Assembly (NCBI GenBank): GCA_947652605.1
Contig: OX393578.1
Span: forward strand, 61,635,415 to 61,699,414
DNA: 64,000 bases
Source: Elmis aenea
Lineage: Eukaryota > Arthropoda > Insecta > Coleoptera > Elmidae
Direction: 5' to 3'
Below the pieces are notes generated by a model. It saw nothing but the letters and a program-made list of their open reading frames with translations, was not told the DNA's origin and searched no databases. The stretch's first letter is position 1. Every line of letters starts with the position of its first letter. Of this stretch, positions 25,396 through 36,865 are shown in pieces. Made by a program: the position numbers and the translations under genes.

Positions 25396-28300
25396 ACTTA
25401 AAGTCTTGCGGTGCGCCCCGAAGTTATCACTTAACTACCAACCATGCTCGACGTGCGCCTTTAAACCAACGTAAAAGCGCCATGTGTGAAGTCGTGTTTC
25501 ATCCTTGTTATCTTCAATGTCAATGCACTACCACCATATTAGCCGTAGTCCGTTTTGTTTGAATGTTTGTGTTAGGTTCATTTTGGAAAATTGTGACTAG
25601 TATTTTTGATAATTTTTTTTTTTAGACTTATATGTTAGTTTTTAGGTGCGTTTTAAGGTGTAACGTGTCAAATAAAGGATTTTCACAATAATCGTGCGTT
25701 GATTTTGCCGTAAATCTGAGTTTCCAAGAATTTTTAAAAACGTTTCGAAACATTTCTAGCTAACCTGGTAATCCATAGTCGTATTTTCATACGTGGTTTA
25801 TTATGAGCACATAAAACAATTGAATTAATTGCCCGATCAGTTCCGATAATGAAGTAGTGTTAAATTATATTTTATGTCTTCTAGTTTTCTCCAGTAAAAC
25901 ACAATTAAAGAAGTGTGAAGTGATTATCACTTCACGAACAAAAATTTGTTACTTTTAAAGTGCTAGACGTTGATTCTGGGAGTCAGTTTTCCATGACACT
26001 TAAATTACGAAGATATAACAGTCAACTTTTGATTTGCGTATGGACACTATATTATCATAATTAATTTTATTAAGAATTGTATAATACTTTAATAAATTGA
26101 TCTATTCCAACAACAAATAACTTTTTAAACTAGTTGTTCGTGAATTCATTTTAAGCTTTATTTTATGTAAATTTATGCTAATTTAACTGAATCTCTATCT
26201 CTTATATTAAACAAGGTCTCCACAGTATATCTTTCACTTAAAAAAAATATTCAAAATTCTAATGTTTGAATTGAAATGTATTTGTTTAAAACAAAATGTT
26301 TCATAAAGTGCTTCTGCATAATATAATTTAGTTGACAAAAACAAAAGATTTTATCAGCGCCAAACGGATGGAAATTTAATGGAAAATTATATTTTATGTT
26401 GAAGAAAAATTGTTAAATCCTATCGTTATTACTTTGTTATTGGTGTTAATGAGAGACGAGTCATATTTTTAGCGTGTAATGTGACTATCGCAAGTGAAAA
26501 AAATTAAGTTGCGGTTTTGTAAAGAAAAATGCTTTCAAAAGTACAGAGAACAATGAAGAATTTTCTGCATTTTATTTGCAAATGAGATCTTATAGATGCG
26601 CCGTGTTGAGACACACACAAGCTGCACGTTTGCGCATTTCGTTCTACATAGGCATGCTACGGATGCAGTGAGTACGGTCGCAATCATCATCAAGATAACG
26701 ATGTGCTTCTACCAACGATGCGTTCCTGAATTATGCGAAAAAATTCTACTAGGTCCATTTATCAAGATTGCGTTTGCGGATACTATGAATGCGTTTGTTG
26801 CTGCGTTACACAACAGGTGAGGTAATCATGAAATTACGGTTTAAAAAAAAAAACGTTTATGCTGTTTAACTGTGCGTCATGAAATATTGCTGCACTTATT
26901 TTTGTCGCGATTGTATTTGACGGATTTTAAATGGGAAATAAAAATTGGTTCTGTTAAACCCTTTTGCTGCTAAAAATTTGTATCTGATCGTTTTATACTT
27001 GCGGATCTTATATATCGGACAACGAAAATAAATGTTTTTAACGTACTACATTCTGCTAATTTTTAGCAGTAGACTTGCGCAACCTTCTATACACAACTCT
27101 GAGAAGTGCAGGTTTTAGAAAATGAAATACGTACGTGCATGTTATATTTTAAACCATAGCTTTTTTTATCCGTATGATAATTTTTTTTAAGTCATCATTC
27201 TATTCGATCTTTGTGAATGTCTTTTTACATTTTTCTGTTTTGTGCTTCATTTGTTTTAAAAATTTTAAGTGCAAAATAAAAATAGATGCGAATTATATCC
27301 ACCTAACAGATGATTGTCAGAACATGGCAAGTGTCTTGCGTACACACGTTCTTTTGTTTGATAAAAACAAATGATCGTCATTCATAAATTTATCTGAGGC
27401 GCAGTGTTTTAGTGTAAATAATTTTTTTGAAGCGATAATGCTCGTCGGTACACTACTAAAATTTGATGGAGCGACCAATTATACTTTGGCAGTGAAAGGG
27501 TTAATTTGATTATGTGATTACTAATGATTGTAGTGTTACACGGTTGACTAATTGTTAGGTATAACTTAAAACTTAAATTTTTTTTGTATCATTTAGTCGG
27601 CTAAACAAATAAAAACTGCCTCTGACCTTTTTTTTAACAATTCTATGTTTAAAAGAAGTATTATTTATTGTATTACTTTTTTAGTAAATTAAAATAACGG
27701 ACAAACTTAATGCTTTATTTATTTAAAATTTGCCGATAATTAAAATACAAAAACAAAGTAAAATCAACAAAAATTTATCAACGTGCTTAAAGTTGGGTAT
27801 TTTTAATTTAAAATGTTTTTAATGTATTGTAAATTAAATAATTATTTGACAAGCAAAAAATTAAACTAAAGATTTTTACTGTTCTATGAATAGTACTTTT
27901 TAATAAACTTTTATGGTCAGGTTACTACAATTTTTTATTTCTCATTTAAATTTTTGCGACATTAAATCCTTAAGGGCGGACTTTGATTAGTAAAACTTGA
28001 ACAATTTAAATTTTCTGTAGACTTATTAGCGAATGGATAATTAATTCTGGATTTATCAACCTAAACCGATAGTAATTATTAAACGAATTACGGAATTACT
28101 GTAAATTACAAATTATGCGCGGTTTTTGTTTTTTTAAATCGTCAGCTGAAGTAATTTTTATTGCTGCACTTGTTTTTGACGAAAATTGTTGTGATTAACG
28201 AAAAAAAAAAATACACGTCGATATTCGCTTCAAGTAAATTAAGTTTATGAATATTAATAGTTTGTTGTGTTTTGTAGGTCTTGAGGAACAATCACAAACT

Positions 28301-28649
28301 GAAAATGCATGGTTTGATAACCAAGAGCTTTTTCAACTGAGATAAGTCGACCATCTGTGCAGTGAAGTACATCCAATGCATTTTAAGGATATTAGCAGGT
28401 GTGTTTTATGGTTAAATTATTTTGAGTTCATTTGTTAAACGATTAAAAAAATTTTATCTTGCGTATTATAATTTTTTTGTATTCAATAATATTTGACGCA
28501 TTACTTCAAAGCCCCTAGCACGTCTTTATTTTTTATGTATTACATGCGATTATGATTTTCAAAGAGAATTCGAAAATCGATAACTTGATGTACATAATTA
28601 AATATCGTACATTGTTAGTTTATTCATTAAAAAAATAATTTTTAGACAC
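25396..28649. other. 3.25-kb AT-rich gap, one weak exon candidate
   Basis: No gene family recognised. It probably includes the 3' UTR of the RRM gene. A stretch at 28279-28399 is bounded by an acceptor (TTTTGTAG) and a donor-like GTGTGT and has lower AT content, but its frame stops after about 20 codons; it could be a spliced 3' UTR or non-coding RNA exon. Frames around 26596 and 27174 have no coding character I can defend. Confidence 0.35.
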
Positions 28650-31600
28650 CTATTTTTCAGTTTCCATTTGTAATCTTGGTTCCTCCTCGGCGATTCGTCG
28701 AAGTTCTGCTTCTAGCTCGCGGCGCATGCCCTCTTCCTCAGCCCTTATAACAATATCTAACACCACAGCTCTGGCCTCTTCTTCGAGTTGTTGTTGCTGA
28801 AATAGGTACGCTTTTAAGCGAACTCGTAATAAATTTGATTTTTTGCATTTTTTTTTACTTGTGAATTTTGTGAGGAAAACATTTTCGCATGATATTTACC
28901 TGAAGGATTTTGGCGAGACGTTCCCTTTCGTCTATAAGTTCCTCAATTTCTATTTTTCTTGTAACGTTGACTTCTTGATTGTAGCGATACTTGAACAACC
29001 AGTGCGATAAATAATGTATGGGATTTTTTGGTTTTTTGCAAGTCAGCTCGGCTATTCCCAAAGTTAAAGCTCGACCTAATGCTTCTTTCAAATAAGTTGT
29101 ATCGTCTACACCGAGTTCACTCGGCGATAATGATGCTATAGGAAAGATGTGTTAGCTTTAAATAGTTTCTAGTCCGGTTGCACAAAGCTTCGTCAAAATT
29201 TAACGAGCGATTAACCCTCCATAACTAATAATCCTTAATATGAAAATGTTCATATTATTTATTGATAATAGTTTTAAACAGCTTCAAGCCCGGTTGCACA
29301 AAACTTCGTCAAAATTGAATGGGCAATTAACCCTCCGTAATTAATAGTCCTTAATATGAAAATGTTTATATTTATTTATTGATAGTTTTAAGAAACATCA
29401 AGCCCGGTTGCACAATACTTCATCAAAATTTTAGGGGTGTTAACCCTCCATAATTAATAATCCTTAATATGAAAATGTTTATATTTATTTATTGATAGTT
29501 TTTAAAAGCTTCAAGCCCGGTTACACCAAACTTCGTCAAAGTTTAATGGGCAATTAACCCTCCATAATTAATAATCCTAAATATGAAAATGTCAATTTTT
29601 AACAAAGTTTTGTCGGACAGTATTTTCATAAATTTACCTATGCTAGAAGCTGATGATTCTTTTTCCACTGTTTCCACAGGTGTCGCATTGGCTGCAATAT
29701 GATCAATCGAAAGGTCGATGCCCTCTAACATACCGAGACATTCGACTTCTTCACGATTTAAGAGACGCCCAGAACCGGTCAAGAATCGGCCAGACTTTGT
29801 TACGCGGAGACCTCTCTGTTCGACTAACGCTGTTTGGGGCACATTTAATCAAAGGTAAATGTTAGTTTAACGGAATATGGTTGATTGCTTGAAAACAATT
29901 GCTCGCAACTGTTGTCTTTTATTTACATTCATGATTGGGTTAGATAAAGTTGCGTTAGGTGCGAGCAATCGGTTTTGAGCACTTTTTATTGTGTGTTGTG
30001 TGATGAGATAGTGTTGGACTGTAAATGGATCATTTACAATGATAAAAACCGTGCGTGGTGTTACGGAAGATCTCGAGTTTTTCCTTCACTCCATTATTGT
30101 GCTACATTGTAAGCGGTCCATTCACATATCAACTCGAAAAGTTTCATAAATTAATCGATTTTTATTTGATGCAGTTTATTTTGGCGATCTTTGACTTCAG
30201 TGGCCACTTTCCATCATTAATAAAGGATCAATAAGTCAGCAAATTAGCAGTTAAGCGATAACAAAATTAATTGTTGGTAATTTAAAATTTCTTGTATGAA
30301 AATTTTGTTAATAAAAATTTGGTTTTTGATACAAGTAGTGTTATTTTCTCAGTATTGTTTTGTGATAGCCTCTGGAAGCAATCATTCAGAGGGGATCGTA
30401 AAAGTTGTTTTTTAAGCGAGTGATCAGTATCTTTTTAAATTGAGTGATAAGTAGGGGTGGGCGATATCGAAATTATATCGATATACAGGGTGTTTCTTAG
30501 GTATTGCAAAAAAAATCGTGAAGTGATTCCTTATCGAAAATTAAGGGGGGGGTCTTTTAATTTTTTTCCTTAAGACGTCCCTTTTCGGAGTTGCAGCTCC
30601 CTAAAGGGGAGCGGTAAAATTAGGTTTTTATTTTATTTCTCAAATTTGGATAAATGTAGGAGAAAGATATTTGGTAGGTTTTATGCTTATTGAAAGGTTT
30701 CACACAGTAATATTTTCAATCATCTCCCACTTTCACAGGGGGCTGAAAAGTGCGACCCCTGTTGGTTTTTTAATCTGAATTTTTTGGTGGGTTAAATTTT
30801 ACAATACATTTTTGTAAGCTTGATTTATTTAGAAACTTTTTTTGTTCTTTAGATTTTCTCGTAAAACCTACCGTGTTTGAGTAAAAAATAAAATAAGTAA
30901 ACATGCAGCGTTAAATATTCCAATATAAAACAATTCATTTTGGTGGTTTTCATGGTTTGTTTATGTTCATATTGGGTAGATATGACGGGTGTAATTTATT
31001 TTGACGTTTACGTGGCAAAATTTAAATTGCAAAATTTTAATCCATCAAAAAGTTCTGATTAAAAAACCAACAGGGTTCACACTTTTCAACCCCCTGTGAA
31101 GGTGGGAGATGATTGAAAGTATTTCTATGGAAAACCTTTTAATAAGTATAAAACATCTGCCAAATATCATCCTCCTACATTTATCCAAATTTGAAAAATA
31201 AAATAAAAACCTAATTTTACCGCTCCCTTTTAGGGGGGCGTAACTTCAAAAGGAGACGTCCATGGAAAAAATTTTATATGAAAGTCCCCCCCGAATTTTT
31301 TCACAATATTTAAGATACACCCTGTAGTTCTTTTACCGGCTAGTTTTTCTTCGGCAGCTTCCTGTCTCCAGCCCGTTTCTTGTAATTTTAACAGTTCTGC
31401 AATATATTGTTCGAATACTTTGTTCATATCATCTACTTTATGTTCAATTTCTTTCAGTTGCGTCGAACTACTGCATGCAAGTTTTTGTTCATCCAGCACC
31501 ATCTGTACGGACGTATGGAGTTTCTGTATATCTATTATTTTATCATCCATGTGCCTTATTTGAAACTTTGACTCCTGGTTTAGTTTCTACATAATTATTA

Positions 31601-32162
31601 AAAAATTACATACAGCAGCGGTTCTATAGCATTATTCTCTCAAGATCCTTATAAACATAAAAATTATTGAGAATCCCAGAATTTTTGTTTTGTTTGTTAT
31701 TGCATAATTCGTTAGCATTAATATGGATAAAGTGAAAATCTTGCGAACCTTTGAAAGGCTTCTGGGACCCCCAGTCTTATTTACAAACATTTTGATTTTT
31801 TATACTGAGTAATATTGTTCTAATATATTTTTATTGAAAAATTACGTACCTCTCTTTCTTCATTCAGATGTGACATAATTGATTCATGTTCCACGGTGAG
31901 TTCAGTCATTTTTCTTTCAATTTCTTGAACTGCACCAATTACATCATCATCATCTATATTTTTACCGAGAATGTCTTCTTTACATCGCTCCAATTCAAGC
32001 ATATTAATTCGATATTCATGTTGGGTTGAGAAAATTTTGTATGTTAACACATTGAGAACCAAATCAAGCCTCTCTACCGAATTCACTCGCCGATTTATAG
32101 ATCTTTTGTGGTGTTCAAAGTCGTTAATAGCACTTTCATAGTACTTCTGCGCATTTTCGTCC
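28650..32162 (-). CDS. Coiled-coil protein with DPY30 motif (5' incomplete)
   Basis: Not assigned to a named orthologue. Five exons in consistent phase: 31850-32162, 31337-31586, 29638-29829, 28900-29135, 28650-28796; about 379 codons with the N-terminus missing. The first two exons encode long acidic/basic heptad-like coiled coil (SVERLDLVLNVLTYKIF..., KLHTSVQMVLDEQKL...). The fourth exon contains EALGRALTLGIAEL and KNPIHYLSHWLFKYR, a DPY30-type dimerisation helix pair, followed by an E/R-rich helix. DPY30 motifs of this kind dock to amphipathic anchors in COMPASS and in ciliary proteins; a ciliary role is inference. The exon at 32162 begins at an acceptor, so more exons lie upstream, not found. 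Introns contain a tandem repeat and a foldback transposon. Confidence 0.72.
29165..29590. repeat. Four-copy ~115-bp tandem repeat in intron
   Basis: The phrase CCGGTTGCACAA (or variant) recurs at about 29174, 29290, 29404 and 29517, each followed by CTTCGTCAAA, TTAACCCTCC and TTATTGATA. Four units of 114-117 bp lie in the intron between exons 29638-29829 and 28900-29135. Copies differ by substitutions and small indels, so the array is not very recent. Confidence 0.85.
30486..31324. mobile_element. 839-bp foldback element with TA duplication
   Basis: Starts CAGGGTGTTTCTTA, ends TAAGATACACCCTG, each flanked by TA, as for Tc1/mariner-type elements. Inverted segments of roughly 300 bp (for example GACCCCTGTTGGTTTTTTAATC near 30758 and its near complement near 31050) form a large foldback around a central unique part. 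No transposase. The right end lies 11 bp from the splice donor of the exon ending at 31337. Confidence 0.82.
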
Positions 32163-33639
32163 CTTAAAATAATTTTTATTCATAAGTGTTTATTATTAAG
32201 CGTGTCTGAACTGTGGCTAGGTTTAAAATGTATAAAATAGTTACTCCATTTTGAAAAAATCCTTTCTTTACTAATATTTCCGAAAATTTTACGTCTATAT
32301 CCCTTAAATTTAAAAAAAAATGTTATATTAATTTTTGACACGATAACATTTACTACATTTTAATGTATTATGATGTGATTATGACATATCTTAAATTTAA
32401 CTACTTGATTTGTTCTATAAAATTAATAACGTTGGTCCCATTTTACTGTTCTTTATCTCCTATAGTTAAAATTTCCCTTAGCAGGCCTTCAAGATCATAT
32501 TAGAAATAATTGTTTATATATATTTTTATATTATCAACTAATTAAGGTATCGAAAACTTATTTTGTTGTTATTTATGTTCATTTAATTATTTTTATATTA
32601 TAAAACATGTATGTAAACTAGTAGAGGTGTTTATAAGTTATAAAATGTTGTCAAATATTTAAAATGTAATGGTAAATGTTAATACATGTATGTATTAAAT
32701 AAAGTGTTAAGTTTATTCACTTTTTTTTTGTTCTTGTACTAGATTTTGCAATTTATACAATTATTCTTTATTTTGAAAGTTATTGGTGTACCTACTAAAG
32801 TTTATTTAATTTTATTAGACCCAAAAGTAATTTCCAATTAATTTTTAAGCTTTTAAAGTAATATTTGGTGTTATTTTTGCTTTTTTTCCCTCAATTTTTT
32901 GGTAAAACTTTTAAGTGGGGTGATTTTCCAGGAATTAACCGACTGTTTGAATGCTCCAATAGCAGAGCAGTAATTTGAATTTGTTAAGGGTGGTCACAGT
33001 TTACTGAATTATTGCATCATTTAAAATTGTTAGTTCGTATTGTTTATCGTTTGTTAAGGATGTGGTTTTAGTTTTTTATTTTTGCTTGAGAATTCTTTAG
33101 AAATAGTCGTGGAAATTTGTGCTTTTATATAACTAATTTGATAATATTTAAGTTACAATATTATTAATTAATAATCGTCGTTCGCCCTTCTATTGAGGGA
33201 GCAAAGATAAAATTGATACTCTTATTAATCAATTGTTAAGTGTTTAGTGCAGCCTTAATAAAGGGATTTTGGATTTATGCGAAGAACCACTGTTGTCTAA
33301 AAAGGTAAGAGCAATTTTTCAAAAATGTGGTTAAAAACTTTTGTAGTCATATTTAAAAGTAAACAAATTTAGTGAGAAAATGCAATAAAAAAAAGAATGT
33401 TTTGCCTAAACATAAAAATTGCAGATAGGGATATTCTAAACTAAATTTTACATTTCTTTTTGAGGTAGGTGTAGTAAGTTCTAATAGACAGGCGGAGAAA
33501 GGTTCGATATTTTTAATTCTTCTGAGCACTTCTGCAAACTTTCAAACATTTTAGTAAGACCTAAATAAATTTAGGGTTGCCAGAAGTTGAAAGTGTAAAA
33601 AGAGAACTTATTTTATGTGAACAATTACTCTCTACTGAA

Positions 33640-34310
33640 ATATTTAATGGTCTAAAACAAATTTCTTAATAACTTATTCTTTATCTTAAATATTTTAAAT
33701 TTTATTCAAGTTCTCGATTGACTTAGTACAAGTATACTTCAGAAATTCATATTTCTTAACAACTTATTCGTAACCATCAATATTTTAAATTTTAGGCAAG
33801 TTACAGATTTACTTGATACAATATACTTCATAAATTCATATTAGACACATAAAGACTATCATTTAATTGTTATTGAATTTTTACTCATACATGTGTTTCG
33901 ACAGCTCTGATCCTAAACAAAATTTTTAATAATTTAATCGTTACTAGATTTATTTTTATTTATTTTTTTTTTTCATTTAAGTTAGTAGTGTACTTTATAA
34001 AATCATATTTAAGACATAAATATTCCATCGTTTCATTTTTATTGGATTTTTACTAATAAATTGTGTTTTGACAGTTCTGGTCTAAAACAACATTTTTAAT
34101 AATGTAATCGTTACCAGATATGGTTTGACTTTTATTTCCTTTTTCGATTGAGTTAGTGCAATATACTTTATAAATCCATATTTGAGACATAAATATTGCA
34201 TTGTTTAATTTTTATTGGATTTTTACTAATAAATGTGTTTTGACAGTTCTGGTCCAAAACCAAATCTTTAGTAACTTAATCTTAACCCAATTTATTTTAA
34301 TTTCCATTGA
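33640..34310. repeat. Degenerate ~170-bp tandem repeat
   Basis: TTTTTACT(C/A)ATA(A/C)AT...TGTTT(T/C)GACAG(T/C)TCTG recurs near 33881, 34051 and 34219, each preceded by GACATAAATATT-like sequence and followed by AAAAC and TTTAATAA. About three to four diverged units with period about 169 bp. Confidence 0.65.
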
Positions 34311-34405
34311 AGTATACGGTTAACCTGGTACTGTATACTGCAGAAATTAATTTTGTTTGACAAAGAACAATATTGTTCCGTTTTTATTGTAATTCATAAT
34401 TACAG

Positions 34406-34720
34406 AACGCAACCCACTTAACACTTTGCGCCTACATGGGTATGCAGTGTGCTGAACAAAACGCCTACTTTTGTCATTTTTAGACAGCCTGCGTAACTGT
34501 TATGTCAAATTAGTTGCATGTCTATGTAGGCGTTTTGTGTCGTGGTTGCCTATCAATAGGCGCAACGTTTTGTGGGTTGCATACTGTACATTACGCCTAC
34601 ATGGATATGCAATTAATTTAACGTCATTTCTACGCAGGTTGCCTGAAAATGCCGAAAGTAGGCGCTTTGTTAAGCACATTGCATACCTATTTAGGCGCAA
34701 CCTGCTAAGTGGGTTGCGTT
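34406..34720. mobile_element. MITE with AACGCAACCCACTTA ends
   Basis: 315 bp; termini AACGCAACCCACTTA / TAAGTGGGTTGCGTT are exact inverted repeats. Internally the motif TAGGCG and its complement CGCCTA occur many times in both orientations around TATGCA, so it is a multi-hairpin structure. No target duplication resolved; frames on both strands are by-products of the symmetry. Confidence 0.78.
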
Positions 34721-35521
34721 TTGTATTTCAGTAGGCGTCTGTTATCAATAAATAATTATTATATCACGTATGTTTAGGCTTTTTCAAGCGGATTCCACAC
34801 AAATAATTTTTTTTTTGCTACATAGTAAATAAAAATACGATTTGTAAAAAAGTTTTTATGTAAACATATTTTACTTTATCAAACAAAGCAGAACATAAGT
34901 AAAAAATTGTATTACCTAGTATATTCCTGGAATAATTGTTTATTCTGAAATAAATAACTTATTATACTTTTTTTTTTTACATTTAATGCTGTTAAACCCA
35001 ATTATTAAACAAATTGGTTTTAAACATAAAAAGTTAAACATCAATCAAGTGCTTTGGCACTAAAATTTTTAGAATAAAAAAAGAGAGTGAACAAAAAGAT
35101 CGGAATAAAAAAGAGGACATGTTCTCTTTAAAAGAGATATTCTGGCAACCCTAGTAAATTAAAATGAATTTTTACGGCTTACAATTTCTTGACTCAATTG
35201 TAATGGATCGGTAAAGTTGTTACACTAGTAATGTTCGTAACATTTTGTAAAATAAGAGTCAGTGACTTGTGACGATTGCTTAAGACAGGTGCCTCATTTG
35301 CTGCACCTTTACTAAATCCAGCCTTACTTTTAGATATCATACTTTGCATTGATACACTCCACAAACAAACACTTAATAATAAAATCTGTTTATTTAAATC
35401 ATATTAATAATTGAACAATATAAATATAAACCAAAATAAGCGACAACTACGTTAAAATCTAAAATTACTTAATAAATACATACATATATATTTTATGTAC
35501 ACTATCTCGAAGTATTTTAAA

Positions 35522-36865
35522 TTAGTTTAGTTTATATTCTATCACTGTATGGTCAGTCTCTCCCCAATTTCGATGAACTTCTTTATTACATTCCGAACAA
35601 TAAAGATCTTTACAATCAAGACATCGGACACGGGCATCCTTATTGCATAACACACACCACGGTAACTCTGGTGATGAACTCTGTTCTTCCGAATTTGATT
35701 TCGAAGTTGATTTACAATCTTTCGAAACCGTGGGGCATTTTTCTTCAAGCGCTACTTCATCCATTATCTGTTGATAAATCGATTATGAAGGCAAATTATG
35801 TACACAATTTTTTAGGCTATTTTTTGTTACCTTTTTCGTGATCCTATCCATTTCTTCCTCAGAACTTGACGAATCATGTAAATTGCTTATGTATGCACTC
35901 TCATTTGGTCGAACACCTTGTTCTCGCAATGTCGCTATTCGAGCCTCTATGTCACGTTCAGGGTTGTGAGATAATTCGATTTCTCTTTCGTTTGTGAATT
36001 GTTCAAGAAGCGAATCTACTTTCTGTTGATCGGTTCTGTTATCTACAGCAAATAACTGCAACACAGTAAAAACCATTAGCTTTTTCCAACTTACCTAAAC
36101 ACTGCATTAAACACAAATGTTGTAAATACATTTTGCCTTAGAAGTTTTTATCAAAAATTGCAAGAATTTAGTATTTAACGGAAAAGAAACATGTCTAAGA
36201 GAAAATAATGGTACCATGAGCAAGTTATCTTAAAGATATACTAGTTTCTAAAACCATGAAGTGCAATAATTATTACGTACAGGTTTACTAGGGCCTTCGA
36301 CGTATTTGTTTTCGCCTTTGAGCGAAGCTAACCGAGAACGTAGTTCATCTTCTGTAGGTGGTGTTTTATTTTTGTCATCTTTTAACTTTTCCAAACGATC
36401 GATGAGTTGTTGATCAGCAGGTGATAAGCCGGTACGAAGGCCTTGCAATTTTTTATCGTGTTTGTACATAGTGATTGGAGGTGCTGCTGGATTTTCTAGG
36501 GATTCCAGCCTTCTGTCGTAGCAAAAAAGTAAAACAACTTAGCTTATTACAGTAATGTAAATGTATCGTCTAAACACGTACTTTAGATATGCATCCGGTG
36601 GTGGAATACTCGCAGGCATAGAATTTGATCCAGAACTAAGTTTGAAATGACATTTTTTGCACACAGGGAAATCTCCAGGTCCTTTGTTGGGCAATTTACA
36701 TTTCTGTTTTACACATTTATGACAAAATGATAAACCACAATTTGAACATCCCATCTACAACAAATTTATCAACAAATCAGTATAACGTTCCAAGTGTTCA
36801 TTGCACAAGTAACTTACTTCTTTATGGAAAAAACTGAATTTTACATTACAATGATTGCAAGACAT
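35522..36865 (-). CDS. Zfyve19: Abscission checkpoint regulator ANCHR (ZFYVE19)
   Basis: Family member that with VPS4 delays abscission at the midbody. Five exons: 36818-36865, 36582-36754, 36281-36512, 35831-36055, 35522-35767; 924 bases, 307 residues. An N-terminal FYVE-type zinc finger is formed across the first intron (CNHC, then CSNC, CHKC, CKKC pairs). The middle carries helical LIDRLEKLK...RSRLASLKGE and IEARIATLREQG segments like the MIM-type motifs of the human protein. The C-terminal ELPWCVLCNKDARVRCLDC zinc-binding domain is the closest match to human ZFYVE19. It is shorter than the human protein (about 470 residues). Confidence 0.9.

Larger units (their letters stand above)
32163..35521. 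other. 3.4-kb AT-rich intergenic region
   Basis: No gene recognised except that the missing 5' exons of the DPY30-motif gene could be here. It contains a degenerate tandem repeat (33640-34310) and a MITE (34406-34720), listed separately. Confidence 0.45.

Noticed and set aside
26596..26820. 74-codon frame in the gap after the RRM gene
   Set aside because: No flanking exons, no family and no codon evidence; kept only as unassigned.
34471..34734. Opposed frames near 34.5 kb on both strands
   Set aside because: They lie in a symmetric MITE and mirror each other.
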